The position numbers and the translations under genes are program-made. DNA of 64,000 nucleotides. Origin: UBA5109 sp963975155. GTDB lineage: Bacteria; Pseudomonadota; Gammaproteobacteria; Pseudomonadales; Pseudohongiellaceae. Below the pieces are notes generated by a model. The model had not been told where the DNA came from and ran no database searches. It was given only the letters and a program-made list of their open reading frames with translations. The stretch lies in contig CAXBFG010000001.1 of NCBI GenBank assembly GCA_963975155.1, forward strand, positions 372,001 through 436,000, written 5' to 3'. Of the stretch, positions 18,576 through 28,592 are shown piece by piece (position 1 is the stretch's first letter; each line of letters starts with the position of its first letter).

Positions 18576-20702
18576 TTAAGCTTGTTTCCTTAATGATTCG
18601 GCAATTTCAAGTGTGACACGCGCTACCTCCATTATCTCTTCATATGGTATTGGAGATTGAATGCCCAGTTCAATAGAATTCACAAAGGTTTTTGCACAGG
18701 CCATTTGCCCCTTGTTCTGAGATATCGACCTCATTCGTTTGAACCCTTTCCAACCGTATCCTCGTAAATTTTTGAAATTATCCAGTTGTAACACGGCATC
18801 ACCGGCAAAAACTTCAATTCGTTCTTTCGGGAAAGCCTTCCCACCATTAGCCAAGTAGTGAATGGTACCAAACGAGCCATCCTCGAAACTAAGCGTGATA
18901 CTTGCTTTATCTTCACGAACCTCTACCCCCGGCGCTATACCCATCATGGTTACGCTATAACCAGATATTGGCACTCCAACCAAAAAACGCATCAGGTCAA
19001 TATAGTGACAGGCCTCGCCAATAATACGTCCACCACCAACTTCCGTATCTTGAGTCCAATGATCTGCCGGAATGGCGCCAGCATTCATGGTCATGATGAA
19101 GCACTTCGGTGTTGGAACTCGATCAATCAAAATTTTCATTCTTTCAATGAAAGGAGAAAAACGGCGATTATAACCAACCATTAAAATTGACCGGCCTCCG
19201 AGTGCCTTCCATGTAGAATCGATCAATTCTAGATCTTTAGATTTTAGTGCCAATGGCTTTTCAATGAATACATGCTTACCGGTTTTAAGTGCCTGCACAA
19301 CTTGCTGTGCATGCAAATTGTGCCGGGTAGCAATAACCACCGTATTTACCTGTTCATCGTCGAGCACGGCTTGCAAATCAGTAGACGTTTCATAAAACCC
19401 GTTTTTCCGACCATGATGTAAACCCGACACACCGCCACTACTGACCAAAGTATGCAAGTGGGCCCCTGCTTTTTGAAAAGCCGGAATTAATACTCGTGAT
19501 GCATAGTTGCCGGCACCCACAAAAGCACAAACCACATCACTTGCCTTGTAAGTAGGCAAGCTTTCACTGAAGTACACACGGTCTAATGGCGTTCTATCAA
19601 AGTCCGGCTTGTACTCCAAAATAAGCCCTAGGACTTTAGGGTCATCAAGCAGTTTGTAAGCCTCTATCGCCTGGTCAATTGGAAAACGGTGGGTGATAAG
19701 CGGTTTGATATTCAGTGCACCACTTGCCATCAAATCGAGAACAGCTTCAAAGTTTCGTTGTTCAGTCCAGCGTACAAAACCAATCGGATAATCGTGGCCC
19801 TTTTTTTCAAATTCTGAATCATAACGGCCAGGGCCATAGGAACAGGACACCTGAAAACTAAGTTCCTTTTCATAAAAGTCCGCACGAGAAAGTTCAAGAC
19901 CCACTACACCAACTAGCACAATACGACCTCGCTTTCGACACATAGTGGCGGCTTGATGAACGGGCTCATTGCTTTTGGTACTTGCCGTGATCAATACTGC
20001 ATCCACCCCGCGCCCACGTGAAAACACTTGAGCTGCATAGATAGGGTCTTGTCCTTGCGACAGCTGAATCATTTCGGCACCAAATTGACGCGCAAGCTCG
20101 CAGCGTCGTGAGTCATAATCTAAACCCAAAACGCGACAACCATTAGCCCTTAGTATCTGCACTGTCAACAACCCAATAAGACCTAAGCCAAAAACAACAA
20201 CTGACTCTCCTATTGTCGGATCCGCCAAGCGCACACCCTGCAAGGCAATTGCAGCCACAACAGTAAAGCTTGCCGATTCATCATCTACTTCTTCAGGAAC
20301 AGCTGCACAAAGGTTTTTGGCAACGCAAACATAATCAGCATGCGGGCCATTAGAGACAACCCGTTGACCAACGTAATATCCGGTCTTACCCGTATCAACT
20401 ACCCGCCCAACATTACTGTAACCCAAGGCGATGGGTTGATCTAGCTTCGAACGGACGGCTTCCAAAGTGGGCAAAAGCCCATCAGTTCGGATTTTGTCGA
20501 GTACCATTTTGACTTTGTCGGGTTGTTGCCTAGCTTTATCAATCAAATTGGCTTTACCGAAATCGACGAGCATTCGCTCAGTGCCAACTGATACCAACGT
20601 ACGAGAAGTGGCAATTAATAAGCTCCCTTCTTTTTTCTTAATGGAGGGAAGGTCTACTAATTGAGTTTCACCACTAGACAGGTTCTGTAGCACTTGCTTC
20701 AT
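18576..20702 (-). CDS. Bi-domain oxidoreductase: zinc-type dehydrogenase fused to Gfo/Idh/MocA
   Basis: About 708 residues. The N-terminal part (1-360) is a medium-chain dehydrogenase with GYSNVGRV and the Rossmann segment VVFGLGLIGLLTVQ. The C-terminal part (about 375-700) is Gfo/Idh/MocA-like with FVGAGNYASRVLI and the EKP motif (HVFIEKPLALK). Two NAD(P)-binding domains in one chain suggest sequential oxidation and reduction of one sugar nucleotide or lipid-linked sugar. The reaction is not known to me. ATG 20702 (MKQVLQNL), behind an AGGA site, is preferred to an upstream in-frame start at 20756 because the family begins there. It is followed directly by the heparinase-like gene. Confidence 0.85.
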   Translation of the reverse strand: MKQVLQNLSSGETQLVDLPSIKKKEGSLLIATSRTLVSVGTERMLVDFGKANLIDKARQQPDKVKMVLDKIRTDGLLPTLEAVRSKLDQPIALGYSNVGRVVDTGKTGYYVGQRVVSNGPHADYVCVAKNLCAAVPEEVDDESASFTVVAAIALQGVRLADPTIGESVVVFGLGLIGLLTVQILRANGCRVLGLDYDSRRCELARQFGAEMIQLSQGQDPIYAAQVFSRGRGVDAVLITASTKSNEPVHQAATMCRKRGRIVLVGVVGLELSRADFYEKELSFQVSCSYGPGRYDSEFEKKGHDYPIGFVRWTEQRNFEAVLDLMASGALNIKPLITHRFPIDQAIEAYKLLDDPKVLGLILEYKPDFDRTPLDRVYFSESLPTYKASDVVCAFVGAGNYASRVLIPAFQKAGAHLHTLVSSGGVSGLHHGRKNGFYETSTDLQAVLDDEQVNTVVIATRHNLHAQQVVQALKTGKHVFIEKPLALKSKDLELIDSTWKALGGRSILMVGYNRRFSPFIERMKILIDRVPTPKCFIMTMNAGAIPADHWTQDTEVGGGRIIGEACHYIDLMRFLVGVPISGYSVTMMGIAPGVEVREDKASITLSFEDGSFGTIHYLANGGKAFPKERIEVFAGDAVLQLDNFKNLRGYGWKGFKRMRSISQNKGQMACAKTFVNSIELGIQSPIPYEEIMEVARVTLEIAESLRKQA

Positions 20703-20842
20703 AATTTTAAAATTCCTCGTATTATCATATTTCCTTCGCAACCCAGTTGGTAACATAAATTTCTTTGGTATAGAAATTCATATTCAATAAACAATTGAAA
20801 ATAAGGGCAGGAGCATAGATCTCGATGTTTGTATTACAACTT

Positions 20843-21955
20843 CTATAGAGTCGTAAATAGAAGTCGCTCAAGTTCAACAACGATGCGTTCACCTGTCTTG
20901 CCATCCCATTTTTCTGGAATTCCACCTTTTTTCCAGTTGCCAGCAAATAAGCGATCCAATGCTGGCTTGATAGCTGCTGGATTAGTACCAATCAACTCAT
21001 TTGTACCCACAGAAATAGTTTCTGGTCGTTCTGTGTTATCACGAAGGGTAAGGCAAGGAACTCCCATTACTGTTGTTTCCTCAGTGACGCCACCAGAATC
21101 AGTAATAACTGCTTTCGCATACTTGACTAAATAATTGAATTGAAGATAAGGCTGCGGATTGACTAGAAGAATATTATCTGGCACCTGCCCAAGTTCCTGA
21201 ATCGTTTTAGCAGTACGTGGGTGCACTGGGAAAATTATTGGAAGCCCTCGGCAGGAATTACTTATTTCTGCTAGCAATGTAGCAAAGGAATCTCCCTGAT
21301 CAACATTGGCAGGACGGTGCAGCGTTATAACAAAGTACTTCCCTATGCTCAAACTTAACTCATCAAAAAAATCAGGTTTCTTCAAATGAGGCATGTTATT
21401 CAAAAGCGTATCGATCATAGTATTCCCAACAAAGAAAATTCGATCTTGCGAAATTCCTGCACAGTTTAGGTTTTTGTTGGCTATTTCAGTCGTTGTAAAA
21501 AACCAGTTGCTGATGGAATCAGTCACCATTCGATTAATTTCTTCGGGCATACTCCAGTCCCCAGATCGAATTCCAGCTTCAACATGAGCTACAGGCACTT
21601 GCATTTTCTGTGCTGAGATGGCGCAAGCCATGGTCGAGGTAACATCTCCTACTACCAAACACAGGTCGCTACGTTCCTTCATTAATAGTTGCTCATAACG
21701 TATCATAATAGCGCCGGTCTGCCCGGCCTGAGTCCCGGAGCCCACCTCTAAATTAACATCAGGAAAAGGGATGCCAAGCTGGTCAAAAAAATCACCCGAC
21801 ATGCGAGAGTCGTAATGCTGCCCAGTATGCACTAACCGATAATTTAGACTTGGCGTTCTTCCTTGCAGTTGACGGAGCTGTAACTCCTTTATGATAGGCG
21901 CCACTTTCATAAAATTAGGACGAGCGCCCACAATGAGGTCAACCAACTTTTTCAT
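20843..21955 (-). CDS. Non-hydrolysing UDP-GlcNAc 2-epimerase family (WecB/WbpI type)
   Basis: About 370 residues with GARPNFMKVAPI, HTGQHYD, VVGDVTST, HVEAGIRSG, PEEINR, HRPANVD and DSGGVTEE, all hallmarks of the family that inverts C2 of UDP-HexNAc through 2-acetamidoglucal. In this locus it could make UDP-ManNAc. It could also act as WbpI does in P. aeruginosa, converting UDP-2,3-diacetamido-glucuronate to the manno form. Sequence alone does not decide. ATG 21955 (MKKLVDL) is chosen over an in-frame start at 21973 because the beta strand starts there. Confidence 0.9.
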   Translation of the reverse strand: MKKLVDLIVGARPNFMKVAPIIKELQLRQLQGRTPSLNYRLVHTGQHYDSRMSGDFFDQLGIPFPDVNLEVGSGTQAGQTGAIMIRYEQLLMKERSDLCLVVGDVTSTMACAISAQKMQVPVAHVEAGIRSGDWSMPEEINRMVTDSISNWFFTTTEIANKNLNCAGISQDRIFFVGNTMIDTLLNNMPHLKKPDFFDELSLSIGKYFVITLHRPANVDQGDSFATLLAEISNSCRGLPIIFPVHPRTAKTIQELGQVPDNILLVNPQPYLQFNYLVKYAKAVITDSGGVTEETTVMGVPCLTLRDNTERPETISVGTNELIGTNPAAIKPALDRLFAGNWKKGGIPEKWDGKTGERIVVELERLLFTTL

Positions 21956-22132
21956 AGATAAAATCTTAAGCAATGATGAAGCATATCAAATGAACACAAA
22001 GCAAAAACTCTTCTGATTAAAACCTTCTAGCACTGAAGTAAACAGGATTTTTTTAAATTCCTCGTTCATGAACACTAAAAAATATAAATTTGAGCGACTT
22101 GAAAATAATTGATAAATGAGTACGATGACAAA

Positions 22133-22852
22133 TCACTCTTTTATGGCTTCACAAATCACAAGGGCCGGCCTAAAAACCTTTAGAAGAATTTTAGGGAGTA
22201 ATGGGTCAAAGTTATATATATTAATTAGTTTCAATTCTTTTTCTTCCATCCATTTCTCGAGTTTGACTTGTTCTTTTTCATGCTTTGAGAAATTCAAATA
22301 TGTAAATTTATTTACACCAAAGCATTTAAAAATAAAACGCGCGATCTTTTGTAAATTTCTTACTAAGGAACCTTTAGGGGGAAGTGATATGATCAGTATA
22401 CCTTTTTTCTTTAACACACGAGAAATCTCTGTTAACAAAACATCCGGGGCAGCGACATACTCAATAACACTAGAACATAGGATCCCATCAAACTCTCCCT
22501 CTTTAAAGCAGGAAAGGTCTTGTACATCACCTAGTATGAATTTAGCATGAGGACTCGAACTTTCTACTTTCTTTCGAGCCTCTCTTAACATAGCGGGCGA
22601 TCCATCCATGGCAGATATGGTAACTCCTTTTTCAGCTAATAATTGTGTTAGCACACCCGAACCACATCCCAGATCTAACCATCGTTCATTATAATTAACA
22701 TACTTCTCAAGTATCTCTTGGAATACTTTCAATCTCTGCTTAAACCCCTTTCTCTCATAACCAGATGCCCAAGTCTTTGCAATTGTCTCGTGAAATTGAG
22801 CACCAAATGGAATATTTTTGTCGCCGGAAGTTTCATCCAATTTACGTTTCAT
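22133..22852 (-). CDS. Class I SAM-dependent methyltransferase
   Basis: The 239-residue enzyme has motif I WLDLGCGSGVLTQLL near residue 60, the acidic loop AMDGSPAM, FILGDVQDL and the post-motif GILCSSVIEYV. It is probably a sugar or lipid-head-group O/N-methyltransferase acting in the polysaccharide pathway. The acceptor is unknown. Its ATG overlaps the upstream glycosyltransferase stop (ATGA), so the two are translationally coupled. The stretch is visibly AT-rich compared with the housekeeping flanks, consistent with an exchanged polysaccharide locus. Confidence 0.85.
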   Translation of the reverse strand: MKRKLDETSGDKNIPFGAQFHETIAKTWASGYERKGFKQRLKVFQEILEKYVNYNERWLDLGCGSGVLTQLLAEKGVTISAMDGSPAMLREARKKVESSSPHAKFILGDVQDLSCFKEGEFDGILCSSVIEYVAAPDVLLTEISRVLKKKGILIISLPPKGSLVRNLQKIARFIFKCFGVNKFTYLNFSKHEKEQVKLEKWMEEKELKLINIYNFDPLLPKILLKVFRPALVICEAIKE

Positions 22853-24006
22853 TCAATTTTCCCTTGATTTTCTATTGCATTTTCAATTGCTTCTCTGAGC
22901 TTTCGCATAGCGGGCTCTACACTAAACTCTTTCATTGCAAGCTGATGTGCATTTCTAGCTAATGTGATCCGCAACTCCTCGTCCACAATCAGCCTTTCCA
23001 ACGCTATCTTCAACAAATTCACATTATGAGTAGAAACAAGTAGTGCATGTTTCTCATCTTGAATAAAATCAGTAATCATTCCCACGGGTGTAACTACCGC
23101 TGCCAATCCAGCGGCCATTGCTTCAATTAAAGCATTGGGAAATCCTTCTGCCCAAGAGGGTAAAACAAATATTTGATGCCCAGCTAAAAGCTCAGCAAGT
23201 GCTGAACGAGGAACCCACCCTAAAAAGCTAACTTTTTCAGAGAATCCATGTTGTTTTACAAATTCTACGGCAACAGCTTTTGCATGACCATCACCAGCAA
23301 AGGTTAAATGAAATTCATGTCTGGCGTCATGAAGCATCTTGCAAGCTTCAAGAAGCTCATTGACGCCTTTGAATTCTTCCAACCAACCTAAAAATAATAT
23401 TCGTTGACACTTATTACTTGCCCTGTGATTTCTTTCTCTTCCGATACTTAACAACTGATCTGTAGCTGTCCAATTAGACACCACAGGTGCGCTTGCTAAT
23501 GGGAACCCTAAATCGTGAACGGCAAATTCCTGAAACCGTGGCCCTTGACAAATAAAGGTTGTCGCGCGACCTATTCCCATTTGAGTGACTAAACGCATGA
23601 TCTTCGAATGCCGAGTTTGCTCAATCAGCTCACCTGCTCGTGGAAAGACCAATACAGGAAACCTCAACAGCCGACAAATCATCGTCATGAATCCTTTTTC
23701 TGCAACACTCGAGCCAACTGCAACAAAAAGCAAAACAGCATCTGGCCTACTTCTGATAAGTTTTATTAAAAGAATAAAGACCCTTCTCAGCGCCATTATG
23801 GCCCGAACCAAAAATCCCGGCGGGGGGTTTGTTAACTGGGTAGAATCTATCGGAATAATTTCGAAGCAATCAGCAAATGAAGACTGCATGAGCATCTGAC
23901 AAGCTCGAACCTGCCCACCATATATTTTTCTATCCAGGTGTGGGAAGGCTCCAACAATAAGTAGTTTCTTGATGCTATGCATAAAGAAAACTTTGACTAC
24001 GGTCAT
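22849..24006 (-). CDS. GT4-family glycosyltransferase
   Basis: About 385 residues of GT-B fold. The N-terminal strand is KKLLIVGAFPHLDRKIYGG and the C-terminal nucleotide-sugar site is RILFLGWLEEFKGVNELLEA followed by LPSWAEGFPNALIEAMAAGLA, with the EGFPNALIEAMA signature of GT4 retaining enzymes. It adds one sugar of the repeat unit; donor and acceptor are unknown. Start may be ATG 24006 or ATG 23982 (MHSIKKLL); neither has a strong ribosome site, and 23982 fits the fold better. Its end is coupled to the methyltransferase gene. Confidence 0.87.
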   Translation of the reverse strand: MTVVKVFFMHSIKKLLIVGAFPHLDRKIYGGQVRACQMLMQSSFADCFEIIPIDSTQLTNPPPGFLVRAIMALRRVFILLIKLIRSRPDAVLLFVAVGSSVAEKGFMTMICRLLRFPVLVFPRAGELIEQTRHSKIMRLVTQMGIGRATTFICQGPRFQEFAVHDLGFPLASAPVVSNWTATDQLLSIGRERNHRASNKCQRILFLGWLEEFKGVNELLEACKMLHDARHEFHLTFAGDGHAKAVAVEFVKQHGFSEKVSFLGWVPRSALAELLAGHQIFVLPSWAEGFPNALIEAMAAGLAAVVTPVGMITDFIQDEKHALLVSTHNVNLLKIALERLIVDEELRITLARNAHQLAMKEFSVEPAMRKLREAIENAIENQGKIE

Positions 24007-24041
24007 TGATGGGAAAGATATGATTCACTCGAGCCAAAACA

Positions 24042-25172
24042 TCATGTCAATTCGAGTTTGTTGCGTTCAGCATCAACCAACAATTGCTCATAGCTATCTA
24101 CCATCCTTTCGATTCCCAGATATCTTTCAACGTAGTCACGGGCTTGTCGCACCATTTGAATTTTCATCTCCATACTCATTACGTTGAAACGCTCTAATGC
24201 AGTGCAAATCGAGATAGGTGACAATGGATCGCAAAGCAATCCTCTTTCTTCGACCCCTAGTAATTTAGGGTGATCACAAACATTAGAAGCTATTACCGGG
24301 CAACCAGTCATCATTGCTTCACAAACTACATTAGGTAATCCCTCATAAAGGCTGGGAAGAATCAAAACATCCGATTCAGCATAAAGTTGCTGAATATCTT
24401 TCACTTCACCCAGCCAGTTCCAATTTGAAGCGATAACGGGGTTCCTAGTAAGAAATTCTTCCATTACCCTATAATAGTTTTGCGAAGATTCATCTGTCTC
24501 TTTCCTGCCAGCCCAAGAAACCCTGGGTATCCATCCGTTTCGTGCAAAAAAAAGAGCCAGCGCTTCGAGTAAACGTAGTCCGTTTTTCTCAGGAGATACC
24601 CTACTTGCTATCAGGATTTCCTGTAACTGGCCAGATATACACTGCCCTCGTTCCATAATTGGCAACTTAGGATAGCCATTCCATATTGCATGGACTCTTC
24701 GGCTCATACAAAACAATTGAGACAAATGTGCCGCGTGACTGTAGCTGTTACATACCACATGGTTTGCCCCAATCGCAGCGCACCAAGACAGTAACCTTTT
24801 AATCCGACCACGAGGTGCAGCCCAAGCGCTACGTTCACAAATGATTAACTTACACCTGAAGTTCAGGACATTAGCCATTACTGAATATATATTAGCTGTT
24901 GGCTGAAAGCTGATGATTGCATCAAAGCCTTGTCGGGATTGTCTAAACAAAGACCAAAGAACTGAAATTGAAAACCCTTTGTGACCACTTCTAGGAACTT
25001 CATGGATCGGAATTTCATAATTATCGATATCGGATCGAAAATGGTTTTGCCCGGGGTGATAGAGAAACAGCTCGACCTGGTGACTCTTTTGTTTGAGTCC
25101 CGCAACCAAATAACTCATTTGTCTTTGTGCTCCACCGGAACCTAGCGAATCAATAACACATAGAATCTTCAT
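24042..25172 (-). CDS. GT4-family glycosyltransferase
   Basis: About 376 residues. The N terminus has MKILCVIDSLGSGGAQRQM, the glycine-rich loop and GGAQR typical of GT4 enzymes, and the C terminus has LILPSLYEGLPNVVCEAMMTGCPVIAS with the catalytic-site Glu pair. ATG 25172 overlaps the upstream membrane-protein TGA (ATGA), which supports this start over 25190. It is the second of three closely spaced glycosyltransferase/methyltransferase genes after the candidate polymerase. Donor sugar not determinable. Confidence 0.88.
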   Translation of the reverse strand: MKILCVIDSLGSGGAQRQMSYLVAGLKQKSHQVELFLYHPGQNHFRSDIDNYEIPIHEVPRSGHKGFSISVLWSLFRQSRQGFDAIISFQPTANIYSVMANVLNFRCKLIICERSAWAAPRGRIKRLLSWCAAIGANHVVCNSYSHAAHLSQLFCMSRRVHAIWNGYPKLPIMERGQCISGQLQEILIASRVSPEKNGLRLLEALALFFARNGWIPRVSWAGRKETDESSQNYYRVMEEFLTRNPVIASNWNWLGEVKDIQQLYAESDVLILPSLYEGLPNVVCEAMMTGCPVIASNVCDHPKLLGVEERGLLCDPLSPISICTALERFNVMSMEMKIQMVRQARDYVERYLGIERMVDSYEQLLVDAERNKLELT

Positions 25173-26626
25173 GCCTGCAGAAGAATCCATACAAAGTGGC
25201 CTAGTTCTATACCCAACAGAAAGACAATAGTCAGTTGAAAATAAGCTTGTCGAACTTTCTGCTCACTCAGTCTCGGGAGCAAGGCCAGTAGAAACACTGG
25301 AACAAGGAAGCTCCCCAGATGTCTAGATTCCAGACTTGTTGCCGCGATTGCAACAGAAAAACCAATAGTCGTGAACAAAAGGAAAAGTTGTGCTGGCGTC
25401 CTCTGTATAGGATCTTTCCAAAGTTTCACAAAACTCATCACAAGTAGTGGAATCAGCACGTAGAAAAATAATACATTAAATGACTTAAAAAGTGCATATG
25501 CACTATCGAGTTGGAAGCCGGACCAGAAGGGAATTGGGAATAAATACAAATAAATGGTGCCGAGAACCAATCGAATCGGCAACGGTTGCTCGACGATTAA
25601 CGCCATACCGAGCGAATCAGGATCACTTTGGGTCCTAGCTAAATCTAAATACGCTTCCGCTCCTCTACCTAGGGTACCAACTAGTGTTTCCCAAGTCCAA
25701 ACAATACCGGCAATTACAACTAATAATCCTAACAATAAGGCCAACTTCGACCCTAGGCTCATACGCTGTCGATCACCTCTAAATATCAACGCTGTTACTC
25801 CCGACACTCCCAACGCTAGCGGAACAAAGTAAAACTCCGTACGTAAGAAAGTAAGAGTGCTTCCAGCCATAAGCGAACATCCTACCAAGGCCCATAGCCT
25901 TATACCCAAGTTAGGATTCTTCAAATACCATAACCAAATCCACATAGATGCTACGACAACTAACAGTACCAAACCATCGCGCAGATGTATTCCCGCAAAA
26001 AGCCAGTAGAGACCACACCATGTGAACATCAAAATCAAACGGCGAAATCTCTGTTCATCCTGTCCATAGATCGATTGTGCCATACGTAACGCAAATACTG
26101 CGCTTAAGCTGACCGCTTCGACGTTCACTAATACTCCGATGTAGCGCTCTTTGGGAAAGCCTAAAGTAGCAAAAAAATCATACACTTCTCGCCAGAAAAG
26201 GACTGCCAGTGCGCCTTCGGTAAAATCCCGTATTTCTTCAATGCTCTGTCCGCTCGTAGCCCCTCTTACCAGATCAAAAAAGCCTCCTGCATCGCTATAT
26301 AGCTGGAGCTGATCTAACAGAATCTCCACATAGACGCCTGCAATGCCTATCGCAACCCAGCCAACGAGAAACACCCTTAAATAGATCATTTTTTCCCATT
26401 CTCCACCCCATCCAATCACTAGAAGAAGCACCCAACCAATTGCAAAAAAAAATGACGCAGCTGCTACTGGTAAAACTGAAACGTATGCTAAGGAGTTGAG
26501 AATTAAGCCAGCAAAGAAAAGCGCAAGGTTGACATACCAAGTCGTCAATGAACCATGACTTCGCTCTACACTCATATCGACAGGGGGTATAACAAAGTTA
26601 TTTTCTCCTTGGGCTAACTCTTTCAT
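25169..26626 (-). CDS. wzy: Polytopic membrane protein, candidate Wzy polymerase
   Basis: About 485 residues with roughly ten to twelve hydrophobic helices and a large soluble loop near 115-150 and 330-370. Members of the Wzy class have little sequence conservation, so the call rests on four points: topology, the RDGLVLLVVV segment (an RDG motif seen in several polymerase-like proteins), position between Wzx and the glycosyltransferases, and absence of any other polymerase in the operon. ATG 26626 sits one base after the asnB stop; a GTG at 26653 is an alternative. Confidence 0.6.
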   Translation of the reverse strand: MKELAQGENNFVIPPVDMSVERSHGSLTTWYVNLALFFAGLILNSLAYVSVLPVAAASFFFAIGWVLLLVIGWGGEWEKMIYLRVFLVGWVAIGIAGVYVEILLDQLQLYSDAGGFFDLVRGATSGQSIEEIRDFTEGALAVLFWREVYDFFATLGFPKERYIGVLVNVEAVSLSAVFALRMAQSIYGQDEQRFRRLILMFTWCGLYWLFAGIHLRDGLVLLVVVASMWIWLWYLKNPNLGIRLWALVGCSLMAGSTLTFLRTEFYFVPLALGVSGVTALIFRGDRQRMSLGSKLALLLGLLVVIAGIVWTWETLVGTLGRGAEAYLDLARTQSDPDSLGMALIVEQPLPIRLVLGTIYLYLFPIPFWSGFQLDSAYALFKSFNVLFFYVLIPLLVMSFVKLWKDPIQRTPAQLFLLFTTIGFSVAIAATSLESRHLGSFLVPVFLLALLPRLSEQKVRQAYFQLTIVFLLGIELGHFVWILLQA

Positions 26627-26627
26627 C

Positions 26628-28589
26628 TTAGTCCAACAAGCCTTCTTTATCACACCATGATTGCCACATGAGTACGGCCCAAATACTGTCCCGCCAATTT
26701 GCGCGCCCAGTCATATGTTCACGCCAGCGACGACGAATCATTGCAGAATCAAACAATCCCATAGATTGAAGACGATCCTCATCAAGCAAATATTCAGCCC
26801 AGTCGCGCAAAGGGCCACGGACCCACTCATCAACCGGCACCCCGAATCCCATTTTCGGTCGCTCTATCATTTGTCTAGGTACGTAGCGGTAGAGTAGCTG
26901 TCGTAAAAGCCATTTGCCTTGGCCGTCGCGCACTTTCAAGGTGTAAGGCATACTCCAAGCCAATTCGACAATACGGTGGTCAAGTAATGGCACACGCGTC
27001 TCAAGACTCACGGCCATAGCAGCCCTGTCCACTTTCGCCAGAATGTCATCGGGAAGATAGGTCAGGCAATCGGTGGCCATCATTTTCTGGACCGGCTCGT
27101 TGATACTATCCAGCACAGCATCGGAGACGCCATAAGGCAATTCGGAGCTATTTTGCGATATCGGTGGTCGACTCCACTGGCTCGTCATCGCGCGGTAAAA
27201 TGCCTTGTGGTCGTCGCATTCAAATAAATCGCCGACTAACGCCGCCTTGGCAGACAAAGACTGTCCTAATGGACGGCCTATACTTGTAGCAAGAGTTTGT
27301 AGAGCTCTATCAGCTAAAATTGTCGCCGGCGAGTGAAGCATCCCTGCCGCTAGGCCTCGCAAGGGAGCAGCTAAGGCATGCGTTTGTTTCCAAATACGCT
27401 CAGCTTTATGATTGAAATAACGACCATAACCGCCGAATAGCTCATCACCTCCATCACCGCTCAAGGAGACCGCAACATGTCGACGTGCCAGTTGTGCGAC
27501 CAAGTGCGTTGGGATAGCAGACGAGTCTCCAAATGGCTCGTCATACATAACTGGCAGTTGAGGAATTATATCCAAGGCTTGACCAGAGGTAATATATAAC
27601 TCAGTGTGATCGGTCCCCAATACTGCTGCTACAACCTTGGCATGGTTCGCCTCATTGTATCCCTCATCCTCAAAACCAATAGTGAACGTTTTTATCGGCC
27701 GACTTGATTGTGCTTGCATTAACGCCACGACGGTAGTGGAATCGATACCCCCAGAAAGAAACGCGCCCAGCGGCACATCCGCTATCATCTGCCCGAACAC
27801 AGCTGTACTAAGTTGGGCCTCCAGTAAGTCAATTGCCTCTTTGTCCGTTCCTTGAAACGTGTTAACCTGCCCTTTCGCTATGGCTTCAGCCAATTTCCAA
27901 TACGGTTTTGGTTCAGGCATGGCACCTACCTTCCCCCCATTTAATTGCACAATGCATCCGGGTAAAAGCTTGCGGATACCGTTCCAAACGCACCATGGTG
28001 CTGGGATATAGCCGTGGCGCAGATAAAGTGGCAACACATCAGACTCAATTTTCGAACGAAAGTCTGGGTGAGCTTGTAAGGCCTTTAACTCCGATCCAAA
28101 CAGCAATGTGCCACCTTGCCATCCATAGAAAAGAGGTTTCTCCCCCATACGATCACGCGCCAAAGACAGAACTCGTTCTTGTCTATCCCAAAGCGCTAAA
28201 GCAAACATCCCGATTGAAGCCTGCAAGGCCTTTTCAAGGCCCATCCATTCTATAGCAGCTAATAGTGTCTCAGTATCTGAATGCCCTCGCCAATCACGAC
28301 AACCTCGCTCTTCGAGCTTACGCCTTAAGTCTTGATGATTATAAATTTCTCCGTTGAATACAATTACATAACGACCAGATGGAGAATGCATGGGCTGATG
28401 ACCTGCATCCGAAAGATCTAGAATCGAAAGCCTTCGGTGCGCCAATACGATACCGGCATTTACATCTAGCCATAACCCAGAATCATCGGGGCCACGGTGA
28501 CTGAGGCTATCACGCATTCGCGACGCATCTGCAGCTCCGTCAACTTCGATGAAATTTTTTGGTGTAAGAAAGCCTGCTATACCACACAT
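26628..28589 (-). CDS. Asparagine synthase-like glutamine amidotransferase (first copy)
   Basis: The 653-residue protein begins MCGIAGF, where Cys2 is the Ntn nucleophile, continues with HRGPDDSG and has the synthetase PP-loop LSGGIDSTTV near residue 270 plus SLSGDGGDELFGGYGRY. It is a full-length AsnB family member. Within O-antigen clusters such enzymes are thought to amidate uronic acids, as WbpS does in P. aeruginosa O6. Real asparagine synthesis cannot be ruled out. It lies 3 bases downstream of a methyltransferase gene and just upstream of the candidate Wzy. Confidence 0.9.
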   Translation of the reverse strand: MCGIAGFLTPKNFIEVDGAADASRMRDSLSHRGPDDSGLWLDVNAGIVLAHRRLSILDLSDAGHQPMHSPSGRYVIVFNGEIYNHQDLRRKLEERGCRDWRGHSDTETLLAAIEWMGLEKALQASIGMFALALWDRQERVLSLARDRMGEKPLFYGWQGGTLLFGSELKALQAHPDFRSKIESDVLPLYLRHGYIPAPWCVWNGIRKLLPGCIVQLNGGKVGAMPEPKPYWKLAEAIAKGQVNTFQGTDKEAIDLLEAQLSTAVFGQMIADVPLGAFLSGGIDSTTVVALMQAQSSRPIKTFTIGFEDEGYNEANHAKVVAAVLGTDHTELYITSGQALDIIPQLPVMYDEPFGDSSAIPTHLVAQLARRHVAVSLSGDGGDELFGGYGRYFNHKAERIWKQTHALAAPLRGLAAGMLHSPATILADRALQTLATSIGRPLGQSLSAKAALVGDLFECDDHKAFYRAMTSQWSRPPISQNSSELPYGVSDAVLDSINEPVQKMMATDCLTYLPDDILAKVDRAAMAVSLETRVPLLDHRIVELAWSMPYTLKVRDGQGKWLLRQLLYRYVPRQMIERPKMGFGVPVDEWVRGPLRDWAEYLLDEDRLQSMGLFDSAMIRRRWREHMTGRANWRDSIWAVLMWQSWCDKEGLLD

Positions 28590-28592
28590 GGC

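Noticed and set aside
20725..20991. 88-codon minus-strand frame across the 2-epimerase end
   Set aside because: It begins inside the well-supported epimerase gene in another frame and its tail has no recognisable domain.
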